In this document: positions 31,998-41,516 of the stretch, piece by piece
How positions within the stretch are numbered: the first letter of the stretch is position 1
Layout of the letters: the number at the start of each line of letters is the position of its first letter
Assembly (NCBI RefSeq): GCF_034190915.1
Contig: NW_026947506.1
Location: 35,877,748 to 35,941,747 of the forward strand
DNA: 64,000 bases
DNA from: Cavia porcellus
Taxonomy: Eukaryota > Chordata > Mammalia > Rodentia > Caviidae
Direction of reading: 5' to 3'
Notes under the pieces: generated by a model
What the model was told of the DNA's origin: nothing
What the model saw: only the letters and a program-made list of their open reading frames with translations
Databases searched by the model: none
Made by a program: the position numbers and the translations under genes

Positions 31998-33512
31998 TCA
32001 AGGATTAGAAAGCCAATTTAGGAACACAGCTGGGTTTTGATTAGCTTCCTGGACCTGTTTTAAAAGTTTGTTATAGTTAGTATGCTTGTCCTGCTCTGGC
32101 ACAGCTGTAGGCCCAGAGTCATTATAAACGTCCTTAAAATGTAAATCATAACAATTAGTAATAAATTTAAATTGCCTGATATAATTCTGTGGGTCAACAG
32201 AGAGGCTACCTAATTTAAGGGTAATCTGAGATAGATCAGATAGGGAAAAAGGCACATGGATGTTAACAAGCTCCTTGGGGCCAGCTTGCTCCCGAAGCGG
32301 TAGCAGAGCCTGAGGAGATTCCGGAGCAGAGGGCCACTGAGCAGCCATCCTTCCGGTAGGCGCATGTGAGCAATCATCTGTAGAGCGGCTACAGAGCTGC
32401 TGCCGGTTACCCTGGGAAACACGAGCAGATGGCGTCTCACTGTGCGCCTCGCAGCTAGAGGACTGCTGTCGGCAGCACAATGAAGCATCATGTGCACTGC
32501 AACAGGGCGGCTGTTGTAGTTCACAAGAGGAGCCACAAGGAGACGCCTGTTGACAGTGAGGGTCCTGGAAACATGGCGGCGCCCTGTCACGTGACCCAAA
32601 ACATGGCGGTGCCTGGGAACATGGCGGCGCCCTGTCACATGGCCCCAAACATGGCGGCGCCCTGTCGCCATGTGGCCCTCCTGAACATGGCGGCGCCATG
32701 CCATGTGGCAGAGGGTTGCAACATGGCGACTGTTCCCCGTGCAAGCTGGAACAATCACGCAACCTGCTGGAAGGACATAGTGACCGAGACCTAGTATGGT
32801 GGGCAGGCGGTGAGAATGCTGTAGGGGATAGAGAATTCTCAGGAGAAGTCGGAGACTGTGAGGAAGCACTAACAGAGGGATCCGAGCCACTGGGAGAGTT
32901 ATGGGTCCCAGGAGACGGCGGGGGAGAGGATGGAACATCGGGAGATAACTGCGACACAGAGGGATTAGAGCTGCTGGGAGAGTTATGGGTCCTGGAAGGC
33001 GGAGAGGGAGACGATCGTACAGTGGGAGGTATCTGCAACCGAGAGGGATTAGAGCTGCTGAGAGAATCAGGCATAGGGGGAGAAGAGAGCGGTTCGGCAG
33101 GAGAGAACGGCAGGGAACGAGTTCCGTGGTAGGCAGGCGGTGGCTGGGAAAACAACGGAGGGCAGGACGGAAAAGTTTGCGGCGCAGTAGACTTAGCTAA
33201 AAGTATCTCAGCAGGAGCACAAGACTTAATGAGAGATGGGCGTGTTCTCAGAATAAGAAAGGCTTGGACATAAGGGAGTTCTAATAACTTGTTGCCAGCT
33301 TGACAAAAATCATACAAGTTCCTGAGAATGCAGGGGTCAAATGTTCCTTGCCGAGGCCAAGGCTTGCCGATAAGTGGGTAGGTTGGCCAGACCTCCTGGC
33401 AGTAAAAAGTTAGTTGTTTAGTTTTTATGGTACCTTTAAGTTTTAGAGTACGTAAATTGGAAATTAGGCATTTTAAAGGCGTCTTTTGGGAGTTAGAAAA
33501 TACGTTCCCCAT
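31998..33512 (-). CDS. gag: Truncated retroviral Gag ORF
   Basis: Gag is the retroviral structural polyprotein. The frame opens at 33563, but the MGNVFS methionine at 33512 is the likely start because it supplies a Gly-2 with Ser-6 for N-myristoylation; that gives 504 codons. Layout by residue: matrix about 1-105 (WPTYPL, WPRQGTFD and LPYVQAFL-type motifs), Pro/Ser-rich region about 110-240 with a 28-residue repeat, a Cys-rich region about 240-370 with repeated DRAPPC-like units, then the start of capsid from about 415 (HVPFSLSDL). The frame ends shortly after a fragment resembling the capsid major homology region (NPAVFLNWL), so most of capsid and all nucleocapsid zinc knuckles are missing. 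A junction within capsid (around residue 455-475) also looks shortened. The frame is free of stops, consistent with youth or with selection. Whether it is expressed is unknown. Confidence 0.82.
   Translation of the reverse strand: MGNVFSNSQKTPLKCLISNLRTLKLKGTIKTKQLTFYCQEVWPTYPLIGKPWPRQGTFDPCILRNLYDFCQAGNKLLELPYVQAFLILRTRPSLIKSCAPAEILLAKSTAPQTFPSCPPLFSQPPPAYHGTRSLPFSPAEPLSSPPMPDSLSSSNPSRLQIPPTVRSSPSPPSRTHNSPSSSNPSVSQLSPDVPSSPPPSPGTHNSPSGSDPSVSASSQSPTSPENSLSPTAFSPPAHHTRSRSLCPSSRLRDCSSLHGEQSPCCNPLPHGMAPPCSGGPHGDRAPPCLGPCDRAPPCSQAPPCFGSRDRAPPCFQDPHCQQASPCGSSCELQQPPCCSAHDASLCCRQQSSSCEAHSETPSARVSQGNRQQLCSRSTDDCSHAPTGRMAAQWPSAPESPQALLPLREQAGPKELVNIHVPFSLSDLSQITLKLGSLSVDPQNYIRQFKFITNCYDLHFKDVYNDSGPTAVPEQDKHTNYNKLLKQVQEANQNPAVFLNWLSNP
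32570..32730. repeat. Six-copy AACATGGCG (YY1-like) array inside gag
   Basis: Copies on the plus strand start at 32570, 32600, 32618, 32648, 32684 and 32720. Spacings are 30, 18, 30, 36 and 36, all multiples of six, so the gag frame is kept. Four are exact AACATGGCGGC; two vary in the last bases. The core matches the YY1 consensus AANATGGCGGC. A TCACGTGA E-box lies at 32587-32594. In gag sense each copy reads as APPC. Confidence 0.85.
32875..33126 (-). repeat. 84-bp tandem repeat in the Pro/Ser-rich part of gag
   Basis: GAGGGA-anchored units start at 32875, 32959 and 33043, i.e. an exact 84-bp period, encoding a 28-residue unit (SSSNPS...THNSP). Confidence 0.85.
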
Positions 33513-34052
33513 GACTGATTCAGGCAAGAAAAAAAAACCGGAGGTCCAGAAAAAAGTCGTCACTTATTTGTGGTACCACGCGGCGGCTATGGTTCCAAAC
33601 CGTAAACTCCAGTCGTCACTGAGAGATTTACGAATGGAGTCTACGTGGGGTCAGTAACAGTTTTGCCCGTGAAAGCGCAAGGCTTTAAGGGAAGTGAGGC
33701 ATTCTTTCAGTGTGGGCGGTCCCAAAAATCTCTGCTTTGGGCTATCCGAACCCAAAGAACGTGAGAGATTTTGTGGGCGCAGGTTTGCCCAGAAAGAACC
33801 CTGCCCTGGGCGGTCCTAAGGACGTGAAAATGCACAGACCCACGCAGACGGGGAGAACATTCCACTGGGGCTGCCCAGTGCGAAAAGTTCCCCGGGGAGT
33901 GCTCACCTGAAATCAGTCTGGCCGATGCGGAGTGCAGGCGGCTGGCGACAGGAACGTCTCGGGAGAGGAAAAAGTTCGGGATTAATCCAGGATGTTATCT
34001 GGTTATCGGCTAGAAGACTCTGGGTATGTGGCCCAAGAGTCAGTTGCCTGCC
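33513..34052 (-). other. Provirus leader between primer site and gag
   Basis: About 540 bases where the packaging signal and a splice donor would be expected. Neither was identified. No ORF of note. Confidence 0.6.
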
Positions 34053-34070
34053 AATCGAGTCACGGCAACA
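34053..34070 (-). other. Primer-binding site, tRNA-His type
   Basis: Two bases inside the 5' LTR end, the minus strand reads TGTTGCCGTGACTCGATT. The complement of the mammalian tRNA-His 3' end plus CCA begins TGGTGCCGTGACTCGGATT, so the match is full apart from one substitution and one missing G. Confidence 0.8.
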
Positions 34071-34072
34071 AA

Positions 34073-34437
34073 TGATAGAGTTATTTCCAAAAGATGAAAA
34101 ATATTAACAAAAGATGAGAAATATAAAATAAAAAGCGGCCTTTATTCTGAGAACACGGAGAGAGATGACCGGCAACCCCACCGCTGGCGTCCGGCGATCT
34201 CTCCGGCGGACACGCGGCGTGGGGGCCTGTAAATAACCTCGGTTTGGGGTGGAACCTAAGGCGGGCATTAGGGATACACAGGTAGCCCATTGGTCCTAGG
34301 TTTGGCGCCATATGTAAATTCCCAGGGGCGGGAAGATGGCGTCACAGGTAACTTCCTAGGGGCAGGGCAAGATGGGGCTTCCTGCTTCCAGTTGTGGCTT
34401 TCCTGGCTACAGTGTCCTGTCTGGGCCAAACCTTTCA
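34073..34437 (-). repeat. 5' LTR of the provirus
   Basis: 365 bp. Near-identical to 29316-29679. AATAAA complement at 34141-34146, CCAAT complement at 34289-34293, YY1-like AAGATGGCG at 34333-34341. Transcription would run leftward, away from CYTH3. Confidence 0.93.
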
Positions 34438-34442
34438 GTTTG
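34438..34442. repeat. Provirus target-site duplication, right copy
   Basis: GTTTG, identical to 29311-29315. Confidence 0.85.
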
Positions 34443-35720
34443 CACGACTCCTTGACTCTGTAAGCTTATGAGTTTGGGGGTGTCGAATTTAGGAATCTTG
34501 GGCATAGGGGAACAGCTCAGAATAACTTTCCTAGCATTGCAGGAAGCTCTGGATTTGATTCCCAGCATAGGAAGAAAAAAAAAAAAAGAGAGATTTTTTC
34601 CCCAGATGTTATTTCTTTGAATGTATTTCCACTTTTGGGTATATTCTCACGTATTCCTGAAGCTCCAATCATTTTTTGTAACCTGTTTTCTCTTTGTCAT
34701 CAGAGCAAACAATTTCTGCTGCTTTTTCAAGTTCATTGATTATTTCCCTGTCCCTTTCATTCTGCTGTGAGCCCAGCCACTACATTTCTTCAAAGGTTTT
34801 TTTCTTTTAGTTCTAAAATTTCCATTTGGTTCTTCTTTATATTTCCTATTCCTTTGCTGAGACACTCTATTTCTTTTCTGAAACTTTCTATGTTTCAAGC
34901 ATATTCATAATTGCTTCCTGAATATTTTCCTAATGGCTGCTATAAAATCTTTATGTGACTCTAACATCTCTGTTATCTTGGTATTAACTTTGTTGGCTTC
35001 TTTTTTCATTCAGTCTAGGATCTTCCGGGTTCTTGGTGTGGCAAGTGATTTTTCAATATAGTCTAGAACTTTTGGTATTTTGTGAGATTCTCCCTCACCC
35101 AGGACCTTCACACTGGGCTACATTCCCAGGGCTTTTTCGAAATTTTGAGACAAGGTTTATTAAATTGCTTGGGTTGGGCTCAAATTTGTGATCCTTCTGC
35201 TTCAGTCTCTGAAGTGCTGGGATTACAGGCGTGCACTACCATGCCTAGGTGAGACTCTGGGTCTTATATAAATATCCTGCTACCTGCAGCAAAGAAAGAG
35301 GGGAGCATTTCCTAATTCTTGCTGAAGTTAAGGTTCCCCAGGCTTCCACTGATACCACAGCAGTGGGGAGGAGCAGGGGTTCTTCTTGACTTCTCTCTGC
35401 CTGTCTCCACTGATACAATCAGTGGAGATACTATCAAGGAAGGGTTGGCCTTGTTACAGGTGTGAGGGTCAAAACCTTGACTTTCTGTGAATCACTCCCT
35501 GCCATCAGACCAGTGGGAAGGGAGAGGGCCTCAGTACTGCCTGGCTGGAATGAAGTCCTTGCTCCCTGGTCAGCCTCCTTCTCTGACATCACTAGTCCAG
35601 AGAGGGTGGAGGTCAGGAATCTGGCTCAGGTTTTGACTGAAGCTGGTGGGGGAGGGGTGGTACTGGAGAAGCTTTATTGTCCTGTTAGGCTATACCTTTC
35701 CTGATCCTTTGATGGGAGAG
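34443..35720 (-). mobile_element. Ancient L1 5'-region-like sequence right of the provirus
   Basis: After an ID remnant (34500-34592) the plus strand reads like the complement of an ancient L1 5' region: AGATGTTATTTCTTTGAATG, AAGTTCATTGATTATTTCCC, TCTAAAATTTCCATTTGGTT, GCATATTCATAATTGCTTCC. It probably belongs to the same minus-strand L1 as 24814-29310. An antisense ID + B1 composite lies at 35095-35255. The 35280-35720 part may be its 5' UTR. Confidence 0.5.
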
Positions 35721-36089
35721 AGTAGTGCTTTTGGTTGGGCCTCCCCCCCCCCCCCTTCAATTGGTGTTTCTGGATTTCTGAATTTCTGGTTTCTCTGGCA
35801 TCAAGTCAAGGATAGATGACACAGAAAGAAAACCAGGGAAAATTTACCATCAATTGCTCCTTGGAGCCTGAGAGCCCTAGCCCACTCTAAGTGTGGGCCA
35901 GGCTGGATTCAAAACTGGCATCTTTCTACCTTAGAGTATTGGGATCACAGATACGTGGCATATGTCAGGCTTTAATCTTCCTATGTTTGTTTCATATACA
36001 ATGTGCATATATCCTCATTGTTCTTAGTGAGAAGAAAAAGGAAGCTACTTCTACTTCTTTTTGGGATCAGGAGTCTGTCTAAATTATTA

Positions 36090-36770
36090 TTGCTTTTTTT
36101 TCTTTAGTGTTGGAAATTGAACCTGGGGGCCTCATGTGTGCTGAATATGGGTCCTCTACCACTGAGCTACACCTCCAATCCTAAATGACATTATTTTTAA
36201 CAGTGAACATGACCAGGAAGTTTTGGAATCTGCCTATGCTATGTTGTTAAAGGAGGACTAAAAGAGATTTAACTTTTTTTTCATTAGGTAGCTGGTTGGA
36301 AAATAATCATTTCCGTGTTTTTATCCCAAGAAGCAGGGATCCTCAATAGTTTGTGTATTTGAAACCCCAATCATTTTTTTTTGAGACAGGGTCTCACTTT
36401 GTAGTGCAGGCTAGATTTGAATTCCCTATGTGGCTGAGACTAGCCTTGAATGCGCAGTGATCCTCCTGTTTCATCTTCTGAGTGCTGGAATTGTAGGCAT
36501 GTGCCATCACACCTGCCTTCAAACACTTTTATTAAATGCTAAAAATGTATTTGTTTAAAACCCAGAAGCTATTGGGGGTTGGGAGATGACATACCCTGTA
36601 ACCCCAGCATTCTGGCAGGCTAAGGCAGGGAGACTCCAAATTCAAGCCCAGCCTGAGCATCCTAGAGATTTAGTGAGAGCCTGTCTCAAAATTTGAAAAA
36701 ATGGATAAAGATGTAGCTCAGTGTGAAGGTACTGGCTTTAATCCCTAGTATTGGGGAAAAAAGAAAAGAA
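36090..36770. mobile_element. SINE cluster
   Basis: Antisense ID (36100-36182), antisense B1 (36378-36520), sense B1 + ID (36590-36770). A C run of about 14 lies just upstream at 35743-35756. Confidence 0.72.
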
Positions 36771-37129
36771 GTCACAAACTGCTGGCCCTGTTGAGAAGCA
36801 GGATGTAGAAAGATTAACACGGAGGAGGGCACAGAATCCCCAGACTGCCTTATGGAAATGCAAATATGTAGCCATTGCCCTAAGAACCCAGTTCTTTACT
36901 GGGCCAGTGAATAGGATGTGTGGACACCCCTTTAGCTGAGAGCACAGAGCAAAGTAGGTGTGGGATCCAGAGGCAGACTGGGCAATGGGGCAGGGGAGAC
37001 GGATACTGGAATGTGGCAGTGAAAGTGAGGTGCGCTCCCTGAAATTCAGCTTTGCCTCCTGGCTTGGCTACCAGATGATCTGACTGTGCGTGAGCAGGTG
37101 GGGCAACTTTCTCCATCCGTGTGTACTAG

Positions 37130-37325
37130 TAAACACTCACTGAGTGTTTACTATATGCCATGTATTATTTGTATACCATAGCAAGTCATTCTTATAATCA
37201 TTCTACCAGGGTTTGTTATTAGTCCCATTTTGCAGAAATTTCACAGAAACCCAGTGCAGAGAGGTGAAGCAGTTTACTCAGTCACATAGCCAAGAAGTAG
37301 AAGCAGTTGGACTTTCTAATTTTAC
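37130..37325 (+). repeat. MIR SINE
   Basis: CACTGAGTGTTTACTATATG, TAGTCCCATTTTGCAGAAAT, CAGAGAGGTGAAGCAGTTTA and TCACATAGCCAAGAAGTAGA follow the MIR core in order. Confidence 0.78.
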
Positions 37326-37594
37326 AGCTTGTTGTTATTGAGATACCAGTGGTGACATTTTGTGATGGAGGCACCCAGAGACAATTAATGGGTGTTATGT
37401 GGCTGTTTCATAATGGCAATGAATGATCAGCGAGTGTGGCTGGCTTCTGCTTTATGATACTTGCTTAGGCCTAGTTAGGCCTTGTGAGTCACAGTGCCCC
37501 ACAATCAGAGTTCTGTCATTGTTTGCTGACTAGGAGCACACTTTCTATGCAGAAGACTACAGTCACAGGCAGACATTCTATGACATTATGTTTG

Positions 37595-37740
37595 CCATTT
37601 TTCTCTTCCCCCGCTTCTCCTCTTCCTCTCCTCTCCCTCTCCCTTCCTCTACCTTTTCCTCCCCTTTTTCCTTTCCCCTCCTCCCCTCTATACTCCCTGC
37701 CCCCTCCCCTTTCTCCTTCTCCTTCTCCTTCCCTGGCCAT
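37595..37740 (+). repeat. Polypyrimidine tract
   Basis: About 145 bases, nearly all C/T on the plus strand (CTCTTCC, CCCTCC and CTTCTCC blocks). Confidence 0.92.
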
Positions 37741-37899
37741 TTTTTCATTTTTTATTTGAGGCAGCATCTTTCTAAATTGCCCGGAGTGCCTCTAATTATC
37801 TGGCCCATAGTATACTTTCACCTCAGGATAGATTCCCTTGATGATTTCAAGCTGGACACTGCAGAATCTGACCAATTTGGTTTTTTTCCTAACCAATGT

Positions 37900-39000
37900 A
37901 GATTTTTGAAAAAAAATTTTTTTAGTAGGTGAGGGACAAACTATAAAAATGAAGAACTAGATAAAGCAATAGTTTATTACTGCAAAAGACAATATACAAT
38001 TACTGTACACCATATATGCATGTGATAATTTTTAATTGTGATGCTGCATTGTATGAGGATAGTGCCTTTCTTCCAAGGGCAAAGAGCTTGAAATAGGGGC
38101 CAAGTTATTTTTTCCCCTGAGTTTACCATGAAAGAGAAATTTGAGTGCCTTTTGTTCTTACAAAACTCCAAGTTACAAATCACTCCAAAAGGAATTAAAC
38201 TGCCGTTGGTAACATGAGGCCAGGGAACTGATGTCAATTGTGTGGATTCCAGCAGGGAAACAAGACCAAAGTGGACAGCACTGAATGACTGGAATGAGAG
38301 ACAGAACATTGTGAAGGACAAGATGTGCAGACTTCTAAAAATTTAATGAGGATATGACTTGACACGTGAACCCCTGTTGTTTGCCTGGGCAGAATGGAGC
38401 ATGTTAATCTGTTCAAGAGCATCTCCATTCCTACATGAAATTAGATTCTGGAAAACATTCCTTTCATGATTCGGAGCCTACTGTGAGCTGGCTATGGTGT
38501 GTGCCTTCCCCAGACTGAACTGGCCTCTTCTGAGCAGATGTAACGGATTAGTTGAGGTCCCCATCTGCCACCACTGTGCCTGCGTTTCTTGACCCTTATC
38601 AGGAGAGATGGGAACTGCTTGGTGCAGGATCTGAAAGCAGGCACAGCTCAGGCAGCCTGCACAGCCAGCCTCTTACTGGCCAGACAGAAAAGAAATCAGC
38701 CCTGGCAGGGACTTGGGGCTTGTGACCCTTAGCACTGGGAGAGACTACTTCTGTCTGATTTTACAGACTTCCACTTGCAGGATGAAGATGAATGTACAAA
38801 GAAGTCTTGACCTTTGCAGAATGTGTACATTTGTGTTTCTGAAATTATTTCTGCAGTAGTTGAAAGGCTGATAAATGGGTTTCAACATGTTTTCAGAATG
38901 CCCTCCTCACCTACCAAGTACTGTTGGTTTCCTCCTTTAAAAAAAATATGGCCATGGCCTATAGTGGATTGTCGACATAAAATAAACAGATTATAGCCTC
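37900..39000. other. Low-repeat intergenic island
   Basis: About 1.1 kb without SINEs, L1 or an exon that I recognise. Open frames up to 114 codons on the minus strand show no family resemblance. Confidence 0.5.
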
Positions 39001-39004
39001 TATT

Positions 39005-39110
39005 TTTTTTTTTTTTTGTCTTTTTCCTTTTTATCGGTACCAGGGATCGAACTCACGACTGCCTGCTTGCAAGGCAGGTGCTTATGCCGCTGAGCTAAAT
39101 CCCCAGCCCC
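39005..39110 (-). mobile_element. Young ID SINE
   Basis: Full-length antisense ID with the GTCTTTTTCCTTTTTATCGG tail; perfect duplication TATAGCCTCTATT at 38992-39004 and 39111-39123. Confidence 0.94.
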
Positions 39111-39146
39111 TATAGCCTCTATTCTGAAAGTGGGTTTAAAAAAAAA

Positions 39147-39250
39147 TTTTTTTTTTGGTCTTTTTCTTTTTTATTGGTACCGGCGATTAAACTCACGACC
39201 ACATACTTGCAAGGCAGGTGCTTATGCCGCTGAGCTAAATCTCCAGCCCC
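39147..39250 (-). mobile_element. Young ID SINE, second of a pair
   Basis: Same family and orientation (GGTCTTTTTCTTTTTTATTG tail), 36 bases from the previous one. Confidence 0.9.
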
Positions 39251-39254
39251 TAAA

Positions 39255-39395
39255 AAATATTTTTGAGACAGGGTTTTGTTATGAGTTCACACTGGTCTTG
39301 AACTTACCGTGTAGCCCAGGTTGGTTCAAGCTTCATGGTGATCCTCCTGCTTCAGCCTCCTGAGTTCTGGAATTATTGGAAAGCACTATTACATG
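39255..39395 (-). mobile_element. B1 SINE
   Basis: Antisense B1 starting TTTTTGAGACAGGGTTTTGT. Confidence 0.8.
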
Positions 39396-39720
39396 GCTTG
39401 GTACTGAAGGAGAATATTTATAAAGAGGGTAGGACAAGAACATTACAAATAATTACTCGCATAATTACTTGCTTAGTGCTTATATTCTAAGCCATTTATG
39501 CCATGAAGATAGAGACTAGAATACATGAGTTACCTAAATCAAACTGATTGCAACAATGTAGTAATTGGGTTTAATACTATTATGTTGGATCTATATCTGC
39601 TGCATGAATTGTTCTTATAAATTCATTTATAAAACTTTCAACATTCAAGCAAACAATCCAAAAGTTATACATAACTGAGTGCCTGTTTTAGTGGGTAGCC
39701 AGTGTAATTAATGTTCCCTT
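39396..39720. other. AT-rich low-repeat sequence
   Basis: Nothing recognised. Confidence 0.4.
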
Positions 39721-39724
39721 ATGT

Positions 39725-39890
39725 GGAGGCAACATTAATGTGATGACTCTAATTCCAGCACCTTGGAGGCTGAAGCAGGAGGGCTAGCAAAAGTTCGAGA
39801 CCAGCTTGGGCTGCATAGTGATTTCAGTGCTAGACTGGACTACATAGTGAGACCCTGATTCAAAAAACAAGAAATAAAAAAAAGTGAAGG
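39725..39890 (+). mobile_element. B1 SINE
   Basis: Sense B1 with GACCAGCTTGGGCTGCATAG and CTAGACTGGACTACATAGTG duplication. Confidence 0.8.
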
Positions 39891-41129
39891 TTTAAAAATC
39901 TTCCAGTTTCCCCAGTAAAACACAGAAATGACACACATCCTACACCTTTATTCTCCCAACAGTTTTGGAAGCTTTTTCAAAATGGGGGCAATATTTTTAC
40001 AGATCACTGGGCTTGCTTTATTCTGATGCAAATTAGATAAGCTGGAGATCAGAAAACTAATTTTCAGATTCAAACTCTGAAAGAAGCATCTCCAGATCAG
40101 TCTGAGAAGCCTAAAGAATTACAAATTGACATTGAAAAGCATTTATAATTGATAATACTTTTGAGTTCAACTTTCACATAACACATTATCAAGTTCAAAG
40201 TATACTGTCTTCTTTTCTCAGCAATGATACTGTTATCCAGAGATAACAAAGCTAACAGGAACAAGATCAGGAAGCCACATCTGTGGGTTGGGACTTCAAC
40301 CTACATCTCCTGTCTCCCAGTTTTATCACACAAACCGTCAAACATCTTATCTACACCCAGAAGTGTCCTGGAGTTCTAGGAAGCACCAAAATGTTGGTGT
40401 CTAATTTTTTAGGTTATTAGGAAACTGAACTCTTTGGAATCATTCCACAACCTTTCACAAAAAGGTGAAAACTGTCTGTTTTGATAGATGGTGGTGGAAG
40501 GAGCCTTTGATTCAATGAGCAATTTGTAAATATAGAACAGTGACTGGAAAATTCTATTAGAGATGACGTATCTCCTCTGTTACAATGTTTGCTTCTCTTT
40601 AATGCAATTTGGTTCGACCAGAAAGGGTTGGGAGGACTAATATTCAGTGCTACAGGAGGAGTTACTGGAAAAGAGACAGGAAGAGAAAGTCCATAGATGT
40701 GGAACAGGGGCGAACTGAGGCCTCCTGCCCAGTTCCTGGCTGTGCCCAAGGGAAATTGAATTCAGAACTCCTTCTGCATCATAAATCCAGGACAGCTGGC
40801 AACCATCCAAGGGAGATTGGTGCTAACTCCAAGGGCATCTGATGCCAGGCTGGCCAACTCCTCTAATGCGCGCTAAGGGCTGGGCCCCAGGTGTGGCCGA
40901 TTGAGATTGGGGTTCTAGCTTCATGACAACATTCATTACAAGTCTTACATTTTGTTAATTTTAAAATGCACCCATCGTGAGGCTAAGAGGCTCCATTATA
41001 TGTTAGAAAGCTGGAAGGCTGCAATTTTTCTGACAGGTCCCTGGGCCGGAGGGAGAAGGCCTGAGTCGATGCGTTCATTTTTACATCTTTTTCTAGAGTG
41101 CACGTGCCAACTGGACACCGGGTTTTGTA
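39891..41129. other. Low-repeat sequence upstream of the CYTH3 promoter
   Basis: About 1.2 kb with no SINE or L1. A weak MIR-like segment may lie at 40225-40320. No exon recognised. Proximity to the CpG island makes it the natural place for upstream regulatory elements. Confidence 0.45.
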
Positions 41130-41343
41130 GAGTATCCTGGCGTCCCAGACCCCAAGTGCGTCCCCAGGTTGTTGGGAGGCGGGGACTAAGAAGGTCTGGA
41201 GGTGCGCGCGCTGGGGGTCTGCTGCCGAGAGTCTGGGTCTCGGCTCTTTGGAATCCCGAGACAGCAGACGGGTTCCCGCGGGCAGGGCTGGGCTGGGAGT
41301 CCTCGGCCCCGCCCACCGCGCCCGGGAGGGGGCGGGGCCCGAA

Positions 41344-41349
41344 CACGTG
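41344..41349. promoter_or_regulatory. CACGTG E-box in the CYTH3 promoter
   Basis: Palindromic E-box within AACACGTGACGG, 168 bases upstream of the ATG and next to a GC box. Candidate USF/MYC-family site. Confidence 0.55.
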
Positions 41350-41516
41350 ACGGCGCGCCGAGCGGCCGCCCCACCCGCGGGAGGAGGCCCGGCCGCGACC
41401 CGGGCCGCGGGCTGAGGAGCGACTCGGGCGCCCGCACGCTACCGCCACAGACGGCGCCCCTGTCCCGGACCCCCGCCCGCCGGCCCCGGCTCGAGGGCCG
41501 CGGCAGTGGCTTCAAG

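Larger units (their letters stand above)
29316..34437 (-). mobile_element. Young gammaretrovirus-like endogenous provirus, defective
   Basis: A 5122-bp LTR element on the minus strand with TG...CA LTR ends and a 5-bp duplication. Order in its own sense: 5' LTR (34437-34073), primer site (34070-34053), leader, gag (33512-31998), a CpG-rich stretch (about 31990-31740), AT-rich sequence with an A run at 31348-31337, a possible envelope transmembrane remnant near 30215-30060, and the 3' LTR (29679-29316). No pol is recognisable. Gag features and the histidine-type primer site place it near the HERV-H-like branch of class I elements. It sits in an older L1 about 7 kb upstream of the CYTH3 exon and antisense to it. 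Confidence 0.9.

Noticed and set aside
32570..32730. CRISPR-like regular repeats
   Set aside because: Short 11-base motifs with variable spacing in a coding frame of a mammalian provirus; not a CRISPR array.
32210..32938. 242-codon minus-strand frame overlapping gag
   Set aside because: Another frame of the repetitive gag region; His/Arg/Leu-rich composition follows from the repeats, and it has no conserved start context or family.
32480..33132. Long plus-strand frames opposite gag
   Set aside because: Antisense shadows produced by the in-frame repeats; no promoter or homology.
37900..38330. Possible processed pseudogene with an AATAAA on the minus strand near 37970
   Set aside because: No poly(A), target duplication or recognisable parental coding sequence.
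1..41129. Exons of the gene expected upstream of CYTH3 in other mammals (FAM220A)
   Set aside because: In human the neighbour lies tens of kilobases away; no open frame here resembles it, so it is probably outside the window.
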